A DNA stretch of 64,000 nucleotides, from the NCBI RefSeq assembly GCF_017304635.1, contig NZ_JAFKMA010000003.1, positions 5,001 to 69,000 on the forward strand, written 5' to 3'. The notes beneath the pieces were generated by a model. That model was given only the letters and a program-made list of their open reading frames with translations. It did not search any database and had not been told where the DNA came from. Positions 53,923-62,592 of this stretch are shown one piece after another. Source of the stretch: Sphingomonas sp. GTDB lineage: Bacteria > Pseudomonadota > Alphaproteobacteria > Sphingomonadales > Sphingomonadaceae. Every line of letters begins with the position of its first letter. The stretch's first letter is position 1. The translations under genes were made by a program, and so were the position numbers.

Positions 53923-54876
53923 ATGACGGACGAAACCAATCGCACACGCAATCGCGCGTTGCTGGGGCTGGCGGCGGTCGCGGTCGCAGGGTCCGGCGTG
54001 GCGCTGGCGCGCACGATCGGCGCGCGGGTGGCGCGCGGCCGGCGCGATCGCGGGCTGTCGTTCGGAACCGTCCGGGTGCATGGCGCCGTGCTGCATTTCG
54101 CGCGGACCGGGCGCGGACCGGCGCTGATTCTGCTCCACGGTTTCCCGCAGGATTGGAGCGAGTGGCGCCCGGTCCTCGCGCGGCTGGCCAAACGCTATAC
54201 CGTCGTCGCGGTCGATCTGCGCGGGATCGGCCAGTCGACCGCCGGCTCGGCGAAGTTCGACGCCGCGACGATGGCGGCGGACGTCCACGAATTCGCCGGC
54301 GCGCTCAAGCTCGACCGGCCGTATGTCGTCGGCCACGATATCGGCGGGATGGTCGCGCATGCCTATGCCCGGCTGTATCCCGCCGACCTGCGCGGGGCGA
54401 TGATCCTGGACGTGCCGGTGCCGGGACTGGACGGCTGGGACGAGGCGGTGTCCGGTCCGGCCGCGTGGCACGTTGGATTCCTGCAGACGCCCGATCTGCC
54501 CGAGGAGCTGGTCGCCGGGCGGCATGCCGCGTTCCTCGGACATTTCCTGCGCATGGGCGCGCATTCGCCCGATGCCGTGGACGAAGCGCTCCGGGCCTAT
54601 GCCGCGCCAGCGCAATTCCACGCGGCGTGCGAGATGTATCGCGCCTTCCCCGCCAACGTCGCGTTCGGCGCCGAACAACGCGGGCTCAACGAGGTGCCGA
54701 TCGTCTACGGTACCGGCGACGCCTCGCCGTTCGCCCCGCTCGCCGATCGTATCGTCGCCGCGCTGAAGGACAGCGGCTTCACCGACGTTACTCGCGCGAC
54801 CGTGCCCGACGCAGTGCACTATCTCGTCGCCGACAACCCTGACGCCACCGCCACCTTGATCGAGCGACACGCCTGA
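53923..54876 (+). CDS. Alpha/beta hydrolase (epoxide hydrolase/dehalogenase-like)
   Basis: A 317-residue protein with an N-terminal hydrophobic stretch (residues ~12-32) and an alpha/beta-hydrolase core. HGFPQDWSEW is the oxyanion motif (HGxP). The nucleophile elbow is VVGHDIGGMVAHA, where Asp rather than Ser indicates an epoxide hydrolase or haloalkane dehalogenase mechanism. The C-terminal His is in TVPDAVHYLVADNPD, an atypical context. The start at 53923 excludes a long spurious upstream extension. Substrate unknown. Confidence 0.88.
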   Translation: MTDETNRTRNRALLGLAAVAVAGSGVALARTIGARVARGRRDRGLSFGTVRVHGAVLHFARTGRGPALILLHGFPQDWSEWRPVLARLAKRYTVVAVDLRGIGQSTAGSAKFDAATMAADVHEFAGALKLDRPYVVGHDIGGMVAHAYARLYPADLRGAMILDVPVPGLDGWDEAVSGPAAWHVGFLQTPDLPEELVAGRHAAFLGHFLRMGAHSPDAVDEALRAYAAPAQFHAACEMYRAFPANVAFGAEQRGLNEVPIVYGTGDASPFAPLADRIVAALKDSGFTDVTRATVPDAVHYLVADNPDATATLIERHA

Positions 54877-54880
54877 GCGT

Positions 54881-55567
54881 TTACCGCTCGCTCAGATAGT
54901 AGCGATCGGTCGCGTTTAGCCGGTCGTCGAGTTCGTACACGATCGGCTGGCCGGTCGGGATTTCGAGCCCGGTGATCTCGTCGTCGGCGATATTCGACAG
55001 ATGCTTGACCAGCGCGCGGAGCGAATTGCCATGGGCGGAGATCAATACGCGCTGGCCGTCCTTCAGCGCCGGTGCGATGCGGCCTTCCCAATAGGACAAC
55101 ACACGGGCGATCGTGTCCTTCAGGCTTTCGGTCTGCGGAATCGCGATGCCGGCATAGCGACGGTCGTTGGTCAGGTCGAAGTCACCACCCGCCTCCATCG
55201 CCGGCGGCGGAATGTCGAAGCTGCGGCGCCAGATGTGCACCTGCTCCGCCCCATGGCGCGCCGCTGTTTCCGCCTTGTCGAGCCCGGTCAGCCCGCCATA
55301 ATGCCGCTCGTTCAACCGCCAGTCCTTCTCGACCGGCAGCCACAGGCGCCCCATCGCCTCCAGCGCGAAATGCAGCGTCTTGATCGCGCGCGTCTGCAAC
55401 GACGTGAAGCACTGGTCGAAATCGAGGCCCTTGGCGGCCATCAGTTCGCCTGCCGCCCTGGCCTCGGCCGCGCCCTGCTCGGTCACGTCGACGTCCCACC
55501 AGCCGGTGAAGCGATTCTCCAGGTTCCAGGCCGACTGGCCGTGGCGGATCAGGACGAGCGTGGGCAT
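54881..55567 (-). CDS. gpmA: 2,3-bisphosphoglycerate-dependent phosphoglycerate mutase
   Basis: Interconverts 3- and 2-phosphoglycerate in glycolysis. The 228-residue protein has the phospho-histidine motif [49 protein letters not shown] and the second catalytic histidine in [17 protein letters not shown]. The start at 55567 ([10 protein letters not shown]) is at the expected distance from the motif. Convergent with the alpha/beta hydrolase gene with only 4 bases between. Confidence 0.97.
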   Translation of the reverse strand: MPTLVLIRHGQSAWNLENRFTGWWDVDVTEQGAAEARAAGELMAAKGLDFDQCFTSLQTRAIKTLHFALEAMGRLWLPVEKDWRLNERHYGGLTGLDKAETAARHGAEQVHIWRRSFDIPPPAMEAGGDFDLTNDRRYAGIAIPQTESLKDTIARVLSYWEGRIAPALKDGQRVLISAHGNSLRALVKHLSNIADDEITGLEIPTGQPIVYELDDRLNATDRYYLSER

Positions 55568-55641
55568 CGGGGCACTCCTTGCGGGCGGATGGCGCGCTCT
55601 GTAGCGATTGCGGGGGCAACGGCAAACCGGAGAGAAGAACC

Positions 55642-56367
55642 ATGGCGATCGTGCGGCAGACCCTGGTGTATGACGGCCCCGGCGGCCCGTTCGAAGGCGT
55701 GATCGCCTATGACGACGAGGTCGAGGCCGCGCGGCCCGGCGTGATGGTCGTGCCCAACGTGCTGGGCCAGAAGGAAGCCGATAATGTCCACGCGGAGAAT
55801 CTGGCGAAGCTCGGCTATGTCGGGTTCGCCTGTGACGTGTATGGCCAGGGCAAACGGACGACACGCGGGCCCGACCAGGGCAAATACATGAACGAGATGC
55901 AGGCGGACCGCGGTCTGCTGCGCGACCGGCTGGCGGCGAGCCTCGCCACGCTGAAAGGGTTCGCCTTCGTCGATTCGGCCAAGACCGCGGCGTTCGGCTA
56001 TTGCTTCGGCGGCAAGTGCGTCCTCGACATGGCGCGTGCGGGTCTCGATTTCCTCGGCGGGGTCAGCTTCCACGGCGTCTACGACCGGCCCGACTATGCC
56101 ACTGTCACGCCAATCCGGCCCAAGTTGCTGGTCTGCCACGGCTGGGACGACCCGATCGGTCCGCCTGAGGCGGTGGTGGCGCTCGGCAAGGAACTGACCG
56201 ACGGCGGCGCCGACTGGCAGATCCACGCCTATGGCGGTGCCGGCCACGCCTTCACCGACGTGGAGCTGAAGGGCAAGACGATCGCGCCGGGCGTCGGCTA
56301 CGATGAAAAAGCCGACCGCCGCAGCTGGGAAGCGGCGAAGGACTTTTTGGCGGAGGTGTTTGAATAA
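55642..56367 (+). CDS. Dienelactone hydrolase family protein
   Basis: A 241-residue alpha/beta hydrolase. The Cys nucleophile is in [14 protein letters not shown]; Asp in [13 protein letters not shown] and His in [13 protein letters not shown] complete the triad. This is the family of carboxymethylenebutenolidase and related esterases, and no aromatic-degradation genes are adjacent. The start at 55642 has AGAGAAG upstream. After it the sequence becomes less GC-rich for ~600 bases. Confidence 0.9.
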   Translation: MAIVRQTLVYDGPGGPFEGVIAYDDEVEAARPGVMVVPNVLGQKEADNVHAENLAKLGYVGFACDVYGQGKRTTRGPDQGKYMNEMQADRGLLRDRLAASLATLKGFAFVDSAKTAAFGYCFGGKCVLDMARAGLDFLGGVSFHGVYDRPDYATVTPIRPKLLVCHGWDDPIGPPEAVVALGKELTDGGADWQIHAYGGAGHAFTDVELKGKTIAPGVGYDEKADRRSWEAAKDFLAEVFE

Positions 56368-56591
56368 GATCGCTGCACTCGCACCAGCCCGAGTCTTATA
56401 TTCCGCGCGATCACAATTGAATCCGCTTTGGTATCAAGAAAGGCGTGCGAAGCGTCATCTTTCATCGAACCTCGCGTTGGACGAGGCAACGCAACGACCG
56501 TTTTGAACCCATCCTAGGTTCGGCGACTTTTAAGAACGACTTACTCTTGCTGCGGAGGCGAAACTACTCGCCCCATAGCAGGAGAGAGTGA

Positions 56592-56957
56592 ATGGCGGAC
56601 GATAAGCTACCGCATTTCGACCCGAAAATCATCGATCAGACGCTGGCGGCAGCGCAGGCACATGGTCGGTCATTGCAGGCTCAAACCGTCGATCATACGA
56701 TGGGATTGACGGACGGCGCGCTCAAGCTCGGTGCTCAATGCATAAGCGTGACCGTTCAAAATGGTCAGGTCTGTCTCGAGCTCCCGCTGGGGATCGGAAA
56801 GGTCTGCCTTCCCGTGCCTGGTTGGGTTCCGAGCGGCACGGCGGCACAAGCCTGCCTCGATATCTGTACCAAGTTCGGTTTCCCTTGCGGCGTAGAGGTC
56901 ACCGTTTCGGTCGCGGGCCAACGCATCCTGCAAAAAGGGTTTGGCTGTAGTTGCTGA
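56592..56957 (+). CDS. Orphan Cys-rich small protein
   Basis: A 121-residue protein without a signal peptide. Eight cysteines lie in the second half (AQCISV, GQVCLEL, GKVCLPV, QACLDIC, FPCGVEV, and the C-terminal GFGCSC), after an uncharged helical N terminus (MADDKLPHFDPKIIDQTLAA). Not recognised. AGGAGAGAG just upstream is an excellent ribosome-binding site. The gene and its upstream 220 bases are less GC-rich than the surroundings. A 17-bp hairpin follows. Metal binding, a secreted disulfide-rich protein, or a peptide precursor are all conceivable; none is shown. Confidence 0.7.
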   Translation: MADDKLPHFDPKIIDQTLAAAQAHGRSLQAQTVDHTMGLTDGALKLGAQCISVTVQNGQVCLELPLGIGKVCLPVPGWVPSGTAAQACLDICTKFGFPCGVEVTVSVAGQRILQKGFGCSC

Positions 56958-56968
56958 TCGGAGCGAAA

Positions 56969-57007
56969 GCGGCGTTGGCGACCAGTGCTCTCTGGTCACC
57001 AACGCCG
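56969..57007. terminator. 17-bp hairpin between convergent genes
   Basis: GCGGCGTTGGCGACCAG pairs with CTGGTCACCAACGCCGC (one mismatch) around a 6-base loop, between the Cys-rich gene and the M14 peptidase stop. There is no U-tract; it is a barrier-type structure, unrelated in sequence to family A. Confidence 0.65.
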
Positions 57008-57012
57008 CCCCC

Positions 57013-58137
57013 TCAAATCCCGTCGATCACCTCCGCGATCGTCTCCAGGCACGCGACCGCGAGCACCTTGCATCGGTCCGGTGACCAACCGAACTCCGCA
57101 TCCGGGTTGGGATCGTGGTCCTTGAACGGCATTTCCAGCGTCATCGCGACCGAGCCGTAGCGTTCGGCGAGCTGGTTGGTCGACATGGTCAGGTTGGCCT
57201 TGCCCGGCGCGGACTTGTCATAGCCCTGTTCGGTCTGGAATTCGGGCGTGCGCGCGGCCAGGCGGCGGCCGAAGTCGTAGAATTTCTCGCCGAACGCGTC
57301 GGTCCAGCTAGGGATGCCCTCATAGCCCGCCAGGAAATTGGCCGGGATCGCCTCGTCGCCGTGCACGTCCATCGCCAGCGCGACACCGGTCGCGTCCATC
57401 GCGTCACGGACCAGCTTGACCTCGGGGCTGCGCTCCATCGTCGGCGCGTGCCATTCGCGGTTGAGGTTCACGCCGACGGCATTGGTCCGCAGATGCCCGC
57501 GATAGGTGCCGTCCGGGTTCATGTTGGGCACCACATGGAACGTGCATTTCGCCTTGACCGCCTCCGCCGCCGGGCTGGTCAGCCATTCGAGCGCGCCCTC
57601 CATCCACCATTCGGCCATGCTCTCGCCGGGATGCTGGCGCGCATAGAGCCAGACCGGCTTCGGCCCGCTGCCGATGGTGAACAGGTCGATCGCGCGGCCG
57701 TCGATGCTGTGGCCGAGCTCACGGTGCGTGACGCCGGGCTTGGCGGCGTATTCGGCGACCAGCGCCTCATGCCGCTCCATCGTGTAGGGCGCGAAATAGG
57801 CGAACCAGATGACTTGTGCGTCGCCCGTCCAGTCGAACTCCAGCACGCCATCGGCATAGCGCGTCGGGACTTGCCGCCAATGGACGCGATCGGTCGAGGC
57901 CCGCGCCTGATAGCCCGGCCAGCCGAACGGATAGGCCGAGCCGCCGGCATTGAGGATGCGGAAGGTCAGCGTCCGCCCCGCCGCATTGGCGACGCGGAAC
58001 GAGAACCATTGGTAGAAATCCGAATCTTGGTCCTTGCGGATGTTCAGGTCGATTCGGTCGCCATCGATGGCGACGAGGTCGATATTGCCGCCGTCGAAGG
58101 TGGCGGAGAGGGCGGGCTGGGTCGAAATGTCGGTCAT
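57013..58137 (-). CDS. M14 family metallocarboxypeptidase (cytosolic carboxypeptidase-like)
   Basis: A 374-residue protein. An N-terminal beta domain (residues ~10-130, SFRVANAAGRTLTFRILNAG) precedes the M14 catalytic domain. Zinc ligands are in ARQHPGESMAEWWMEG (H-x-x-E) and AMDVHGDE (His), with the catalytic Glu in MTLEMPFKDHDPN. NPDGTYRGHLRTNAVGVNLNREW is the classic arginine-bearing block. This layout resembles AGBL/CCP-type enzymes. The ATG overlaps the TGA of the DUF4136 gene (ATGA). Confidence 0.92.
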   Translation of the reverse strand: MTDISTQPALSATFDGGNIDLVAIDGDRIDLNIRKDQDSDFYQWFSFRVANAAGRTLTFRILNAGGSAYPFGWPGYQARASTDRVHWRQVPTRYADGVLEFDWTGDAQVIWFAYFAPYTMERHEALVAEYAAKPGVTHRELGHSIDGRAIDLFTIGSGPKPVWLYARQHPGESMAEWWMEGALEWLTSPAAEAVKAKCTFHVVPNMNPDGTYRGHLRTNAVGVNLNREWHAPTMERSPEVKLVRDAMDATGVALAMDVHGDEAIPANFLAGYEGIPSWTDAFGEKFYDFGRRLAARTPEFQTEQGYDKSAPGKANLTMSTNQLAERYGSVAMTLEMPFKDHDPNPDAEFGWSPDRCKVLAVACLETIAEVIDGI

Positions 58138-58727
58138 TTCACCTCGATAGTGCGTCCGGATTCGCCGGGGAAGCCCGTGAACAGCGCACCGGCCAGCTTC
58201 GCCGACAGCGGTATCGCCTCCGGCCGGCCGGGCGTGCGGACCGCCCGGCCCTGGGCGCGGCCTTCCCACACGCCCTGGTCGCCCGCGCGCAGGTCGATCT
58301 TGACCGACAATTCGGTCGCGACCGCCTCGCGCAGCTTGCCGCGGCCGATCGGGATGCCGACGCCGCCGCCGATCCCGACCCCGCCGCCGCGCCCGCCGCT
58401 ATAGGTGCCCCCACCCAGGCCGATGCTGAACGAGGACGGCTCGCGGAACGGATGGACGTCGCTGCGCACCGCGACGCGCGCGAGGTAGGTCGGCTTGGCG
58501 TCGACGGGCACGACGGTATAGCCTCGCTGCGTCAGCGCACTCGCCACCGCGTCGGCATAGCCGGAGAAATCGGAGCCTTCGAGCGCACCACGGTCGGCCA
58601 CCACCGCGATCGTGCCGGGCGCGACTTGATCGACGTGGAACCGCGTCACCTCGACCGGATAGCTTGCCGTCGATGCCGCGCATCCCGCCGCCAGCAACGC
58701 CCCCGCCAATACGATCACGTTCCGCAT
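58134..58727 (-). CDS. DUF4136 lipoprotein
   Basis: A 197-residue lipoprotein: signal peptide with a lipobox (LAGALLAAGC, Cys near residue 16), then a DUF4136-like core (APGTIAVVADRGALEGSDFSGYADAVASALTQRGY). It is interrupted by a Gly-rich segment (GLGGGTYSGGRGGGVGIGGG) and ends FTGFPGESGRTIEVK. Function unknown. GGAG lies eight bases before the ATG at 58727. Coupled to the downstream M14 gene. Confidence 0.85.
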   Translation of the reverse strand: MRNVIVLAGALLAAGCAASTASYPVEVTRFHVDQVAPGTIAVVADRGALEGSDFSGYADAVASALTQRGYTVVPVDAKPTYLARVAVRSDVHPFREPSSFSIGLGGGTYSGGRGGGVGIGGGVGIPIGRGKLREAVATELSVKIDLRAGDQGVWEGRAQGRAVRTPGRPEAIPLSAKLAGALFTGFPGESGRTIEVK

Positions 58728-58879
58728 CTGCTTTACTCCACGCTCGTCGTTGCCCAAGTGCAACGCATCGGCCCGCCGACCCGTTTCGCGCACGGCGTTC
58801 GGGTTGACTTCGCCAGACACCCGCTATAGGCGCGCGCCTTCACTTTCCATCGCCAGAATCGAAAAAGAAGCGCGCTCCC

Positions 58880-59005
58880 ATGAAGATCCGCAATTCCCTG
58901 AAGTCGCTCAAGGACCGGCATCGCGACAACCGCGTGATCCGTCGTCGTGGCCGCACCTACGTCATCAACAAGACGAACCGTCGTTTCAAGGCGCGTCAGG
59001 GCTGA
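58880..59005 (+). CDS. rpmJ: Ribosomal protein bL36
   Basis: A 41-residue protein, [20 protein letters not shown]...[13 protein letters not shown], exactly the alphaproteobacterial bL36 form that lacks the zinc cysteines. A monocistronic gene on the large subunit. A hairpin chain follows at 59016-59116. Confidence 0.96.
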   Translation: MKIRNSLKSLKDRHRDNRVIRRRGRTYVINKTNRRFKARQG

Positions 59006-59015
59006 GGCTGAGGCA

Positions 59016-59116
59016 GCGGATTAGCAGAGCTAATCCGTGAATGGCCGAAGCTCGGCCGGCGGGTCGCGCAGCAGCCCGTCCGACGACACCGGATTTACTC
59101 CGGTGTCGGGCTGCGG
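59016..59116 (+). repeat. Hairpin chain after rpmJ
   Basis: GCGGATTAGC-AGA-GCTAATCCGT near 59016-59038, GGCCGAAGCTCGGCC near 59043, and CGACACCGGA-TTTAC-TCCGGTGTCG nested in CAGCCCG/CGGGCTG near 59079-59114. It has the same style as the chain after groEL, with different stem sequences. Confidence 0.65.
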
Positions 59117-59126
59117 CCCTCACAAC

Positions 59127-59771
59127 ATGACCCAGCCGTCATCCGTCATCTTCGATGTCGGTCGCGTGCTGTTCGATTGGGACCTGCGGTTCCTGTACGA
59201 GCGTCTCATCCCCGAGGATGCGGCGCTCGACGCGTTCCTGCGCAACGTGGTCACGACACAGTGGCATTTCCAGCACGACGCCGGGCGGCCGTTCGCGGAG
59301 ACGTCGGCCGAGTTGACCGCGCTGTATCCGCATCATGCCGAGCTGATCGCCGCGCTCGGCCCGCGCTTCAACGAGACCAACCGCGCGATGATGCCGGGGA
59401 TGGAGGCGTTGGTCGCGGAACTCGATGCGGCGGGCGTGCCGCTCTACGCGATCACCAACTTTTCGGGCGAGTTCTTCCCGCCGTTCCGCGCAAAATGGGC
59501 GGCCGTGTTCGACCGGTTCCGCGACGTGGTCGTGTCGGGCGACGAGAAATTGATGAAGCCTGACGCCGGGATCTATCACCTCGCGCTCGACCGGTTCGGC
59601 CTGGACGCCGCACAAGCCATATTCGTCGACGACAATGCCGCCAATGTCGCGGGGGCGGAAGCGGTCGGGATGCACGCCGTGCTGTTCACCGGCGAGCCGC
59701 GATTGCGGGCCGACCTACGCCGATTGGGATTTCCGCTCGCGGATCAAAAGACCGCTGCATCAACGCTTTGA
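59127..59771 (+). CDS. HAD superfamily phosphatase (YihX-like)
   Basis: A 214-residue HAD protein. Motif I is VIFDVGRVLFDWD, with Gly in place of the second Asp as in YihX-type proteins, then TNFSG as motif II and KPDAGIYHLALDRFG with the lysine of motif III. VFVDDNAANVAGAEAVGMHAV is motif IV. It probably dephosphorylates a small sugar or nucleotide phosphate. Confidence 0.92.
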   Translation: MTQPSSVIFDVGRVLFDWDLRFLYERLIPEDAALDAFLRNVVTTQWHFQHDAGRPFAETSAELTALYPHHAELIAALGPRFNETNRAMMPGMEALVAELDAAGVPLYAITNFSGEFFPPFRAKWAAVFDRFRDVVVSGDEKLMKPDAGIYHLALDRFGLDAAQAIFVDDNAANVAGAEAVGMHAVLFTGEPRLRADLRRLGFPLADQKTAASTL

Positions 59772-59798
59772 TTACGGACGCCGATTAGGGTCGCCGGC

Positions 59799-60194
59799 AT
59801 GAGTGGCCAGTTCGTCGCGCGATGCGATTCCGACCGTAACCTGATCCAATACACGCTCGACGGCTTTTTCGGCCCGGACGACCTCGGCACGATCCAGGCC
59901 GAACGGCGCGCGGCACATGACCAGTTGCACTGCGGGCCCAACCAGCATGTGACGCTGTGCGATGTCCGTGGCTGCAAGATCCAGTCGCAGGCGGTGCTCG
60001 CGATGTTCCGCACGATCGTCGGCGAGGAGAGCGGGCGCGCGCGTCGACTGGCGTTTGTCACTGGCGAGTCGCTCGCGCGCACGCAGGTTCGCCGCATCCG
60101 CGACGCCGATCCGCAACGGATCGGGGTGTTCGAGACATCCGAGCTCGCGGAACGCTGGCTGCTCGCCGAGCCGGACGTACCGCTCGCGGCGTAG
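59799..60194 (+). CDS. Hypothetical protein (STAS-like fold possible)
   Basis: A 131-residue soluble protein: FVARCDSDRNLIQYTLDGFFGPDDL, HVTLCDVRGCKIQSQAVLAMFRTIV, then LAFVTGESLARTQVRRI and FETSELAERWLLAEP. The alternating beta/alpha pattern and the C-terminal helix resemble SpoIIAA/STAS-type domains often seen in sphingomonads, but I do not assign a function. Confidence 0.65.
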   Translation: MSGQFVARCDSDRNLIQYTLDGFFGPDDLGTIQAERRAAHDQLHCGPNQHVTLCDVRGCKIQSQAVLAMFRTIVGEESGRARRLAFVTGESLARTQVRRIRDADPQRIGVFETSELAERWLLAEPDVPLAA

Positions 60195-60247
60195 CCTCGC
60201 ATCAAGCCCAGCGTGCCGGGGCTGTGGCTATCGCCGACGCGCCGGCC

Positions 60248-61099
60248 TCAGCCGACGCGGCGGGCCAGCGCGCGCAGCGTGGCGAGCGTTTCCTCGAGCG
60301 ACGGATCGGCCGACGGCTGCGGCTCGACCGCAGCGGGCGCCGGCTGCTGACGAGCGACGCCACGCTCCAGTCGGGCGAGCAGATCGTGGATCGTCGCCTG
60401 CGGCAACGGCGTCGTCGGATCGGTGCCGGCGACCGGCGGCATCACGAAGGTCTCGATCCGCTCGTGCGCGGCGAAGCGAGGCGCCGCGACGGGATCCGGC
60501 TTCGGCGTCGGCGCGATGACCTCGAGCGGGGTGAACGGCTGAATCGGCGCCGGGGCGACGGGATCGGCTGGCCGCACGATCGGCAACGGATCGGGTTCGG
60601 GCAGCGGCGCTTCGAACGGCGACAGGTAATTCGCCATCGGCGTGTCGAGATCGATCGGCAGCGCGCGCTCGACCGGCTCGACGGCCTCCGCCTTCACTTC
60701 CAGGAACGGCGTGCCGAGGTCGCGGTGCGCGAACACCGGGCGGCGCGCCGGCGCATCGGGGTGGGCGTCGGCGCGGCGAAGCACGGGAACGCCGTCCCGC
60801 GCCGCATGGCGTTGCGCCAGCATCGTGCGCGTGCCGACCAGCAGGAAGATACCGAACCAGATCGCCCCGCCCGCCCCGATCCCGGCGAGCATCGCCGCCG
60901 TCAGCCGTGCGGTCGTGCCGAGCGGCGGTTGCGCCGCGGTCAGCAACGACGCGATGCCGCTGTCGACCGCCATGTCTTCCAGGACCGCGACCGGCATCAG
61001 CAGGAATGCGATCGCGACGATCGCCCCCACGACGATCCCCGCGGCCGGCGCGATCGGCACGGCGATTCGGCGATCGCCGCCGGTGGCCCGGTCGGTCAT
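60248..61099 (-). CDS. Sphingomonad membrane protein of unknown function
   Basis: About 283 residues with two transmembrane segments (residues ~16-34 and 58-90, GAGGAIWFGIFLLVG). A long cytoplasmic or periplasmic Pro/Ala-rich tail follows, with the conserved VPVLRRADAHPDAPARRPVFAHRDLGTPFLEV motif. It ends with a short helix HDLLARLERG and SLEETLATLRALARR. Start uncertain: MTDRATGGDRR at 61099 (after the upstream gene stop) or MDAIMG at 61147, which would overlap the glycosyltransferase gene by 31 bases. Confidence 0.7.
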   Translation of the reverse strand: MTDRATGGDRRIAVPIAPAAGIVVGAIVAIAFLLMPVAVLEDMAVDSGIASLLTAAQPPLGTTARLTAAMLAGIGAGGAIWFGIFLLVGTRTMLAQRHAARDGVPVLRRADAHPDAPARRPVFAHRDLGTPFLEVKAEAVEPVERALPIDLDTPMANYLSPFEAPLPEPDPLPIVRPADPVAPAPIQPFTPLEVIAPTPKPDPVAAPRFAAHERIETFVMPPVAGTDPTTPLPQATIHDLLARLERGVARQQPAPAAVEPQPSADPSLEETLATLRALARRVG

Positions 61100-61116
61100 C
61101 GCCCGAATCGTCGGAA

Positions 61117-62361
61117 TTATGCGCTGGCGACCCATGATGGCGTCCATGTGAGACCCGATTTCCGCTGTTCAACTAGTGTTTGGTAAACGGGGGCGTAACG
61201 CGAAATGTTTGACGACCAGTTACGGTCCTGCTCGACCCAGCGCCGCGCATCATCGCGGCGCGCGTTCCAGCTCGCCCGATCGGCGAACAGCATCGCCAGC
61301 GCGCGCGCCGCCGCCGCCGGATCGCCCGGCGCGAACAGGGTGCCGGTCTCGCCGTCGCGAATCAGCTCGCGATGGCCGCCGACGTCGGACGCCGCGACCA
61401 GCCGCCGCTGCGCCATCCCCTCCAGCGGCTTGAGCGGAGTCACCAGGTCGGTCAGCCGCATCTTCCTGCGCGGATAGGCCAGCACGTCGACCAGGCTGTA
61501 GTAGCGCTCGACCTCGTCATGCGGCACGCGGCCGACGAAGCGGATCGCGGCGGCGGCCGGCGAGGCGGCGGCCTGCGCGCGCAACGCATCGGCCATCGGC
61601 CCACCGCCGACCAGCAGCAGCTTGGCCTTGGGTCGCGCGGTCAGCAGCAGCGGCATCGCCGCGATCAGATCGTCGAGCCCTTCGTAATCGTAGAAGCTGC
61701 CGATGAAGCCGACCACGTCGTCGCTTGTCGTCAGCCCGAGCTTGGCGGCAAGCTTAGCGTCGCGCGCGACCGGCACGCCGAATAGGTCGAGATCGACGCC
61801 GTTCGGCGACACCATGATCTTGGCCGGATCGATCCCGCGCGCGACCAGGTCGCGGCGCAGCCCGTCACAGATCACCGCGACCGCATCTGCCCGGCGCACC
61901 GCGCGCGTCTCCAGCCACTTGATCGTACGGTATTTGAGTGAGCCCTCGACGCCGGTGCCGTTGCCGACCGCGGCATCCTCCCAGAACGCCCGGATTTCGT
62001 AGAGCACCGGCAGCCTGAGCCGCTTGCCCGCCCGCAACGCGGCGATGCCGTCGAGCACCGGCGAATGGGCGTGGATGACGTCGGGGCGGAATTCCCGCGC
62101 CACCTCGGTCACGCGATCGGTGAGCACGGCGATCTCGCGCCATTCGTGGATCGGGCTCCGCGCCGGTGCGGGCAAAGGGGTGCGGTGGAAGGTGAGGCCG
62201 TCCACGACCTCGCTCGTCGCGCCGCTCGCGCCCTGTCGCGCGCCAGTCACCGCCGCGACCTGCCACCCGTTCGCGATCTGCGCCTTCAGGATGGCGCGCG
62301 TGCGGAAGGTGTAGCCGCTCTGCAGCGGCAATCCATGGTCGAGGACGTGGAGGATGCGCAT
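61117..62361 (-). CDS. Exosortase A-associated glycosyltransferase (GT4 family, TIGR04063-type)
   Basis: A 414-residue GT-B glycosyltransferase. It begins MRILHVLDHGLPLQSGYTFRTRAIL, an N-terminal signature of the exosortase-A-associated subgroup. It has YEIRAFWEDAAVGNGTG and MVSPNGVDLDLFG, with the GT4 donor motif in LTDLVTPLKPLEGMAQRRLV. It transfers a sugar to an exopolysaccharide or PEP-CTERM-linked glycan. The O-glycosylation ligase gene is divergent upstream. Confidence 0.9.
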   Translation of the reverse strand: MRILHVLDHGLPLQSGYTFRTRAILKAQIANGWQVAAVTGARQGASGATSEVVDGLTFHRTPLPAPARSPIHEWREIAVLTDRVTEVAREFRPDVIHAHSPVLDGIAALRAGKRLRLPVLYEIRAFWEDAAVGNGTGVEGSLKYRTIKWLETRAVRRADAVAVICDGLRRDLVARGIDPAKIMVSPNGVDLDLFGVPVARDAKLAAKLGLTTSDDVVGFIGSFYDYEGLDDLIAAMPLLLTARPKAKLLLVGGGPMADALRAQAAASPAAAAIRFVGRVPHDEVERYYSLVDVLAYPRRKMRLTDLVTPLKPLEGMAQRRLVAASDVGGHRELIRDGETGTLFAPGDPAAAARALAMLFADRASWNARRDDARRWVEQDRNWSSNISRYAPVYQTLVEQRKSGLTWTPSWVASA

Positions 62362-62463
62362 CGCGCGGCATCATGCCCCGGCCTCCTTAACGTGACGATA
62401 ACTCGCGGGGGTTAGGCGTTTTCCACCGTTCGTCCGGAACGGAGGATGGGACGGCCGGCACCG

Positions 62464-62592
62464 ATGATCGACAATTTCGCGCTCGGCATCAGCCACGGCC
62501 TCATGCTGCTGACGATCGTCCTGTTGCTGCGCCGCCGCGACTTGGACGACGAGACGCCCGAGCAGAAGACCAAGTCCTTCAAGCGCAAATGA
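62464..62592 (+). CDS. Small membrane protein coupled to the O-glycosylation ligase
   Basis: A 42-residue protein, MIDNFALGISHGLMLLTIVL followed by LLRRRDLDDE and a basic KSFKRK tail: one transmembrane helix and a charged end. Its TGA overlaps the ATG of the ligase gene (AATGATC), which supports translation. An alternative ATG at 62446, directly behind a GGAGG, gives 48 residues. The function is unknown; its location suggests an accessory role in the exosortase-A-associated glycan locus. Confidence 0.6.
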   Translation: MIDNFALGISHGLMLLTIVLLLRRRDLDDETPEQKTKSFKRK

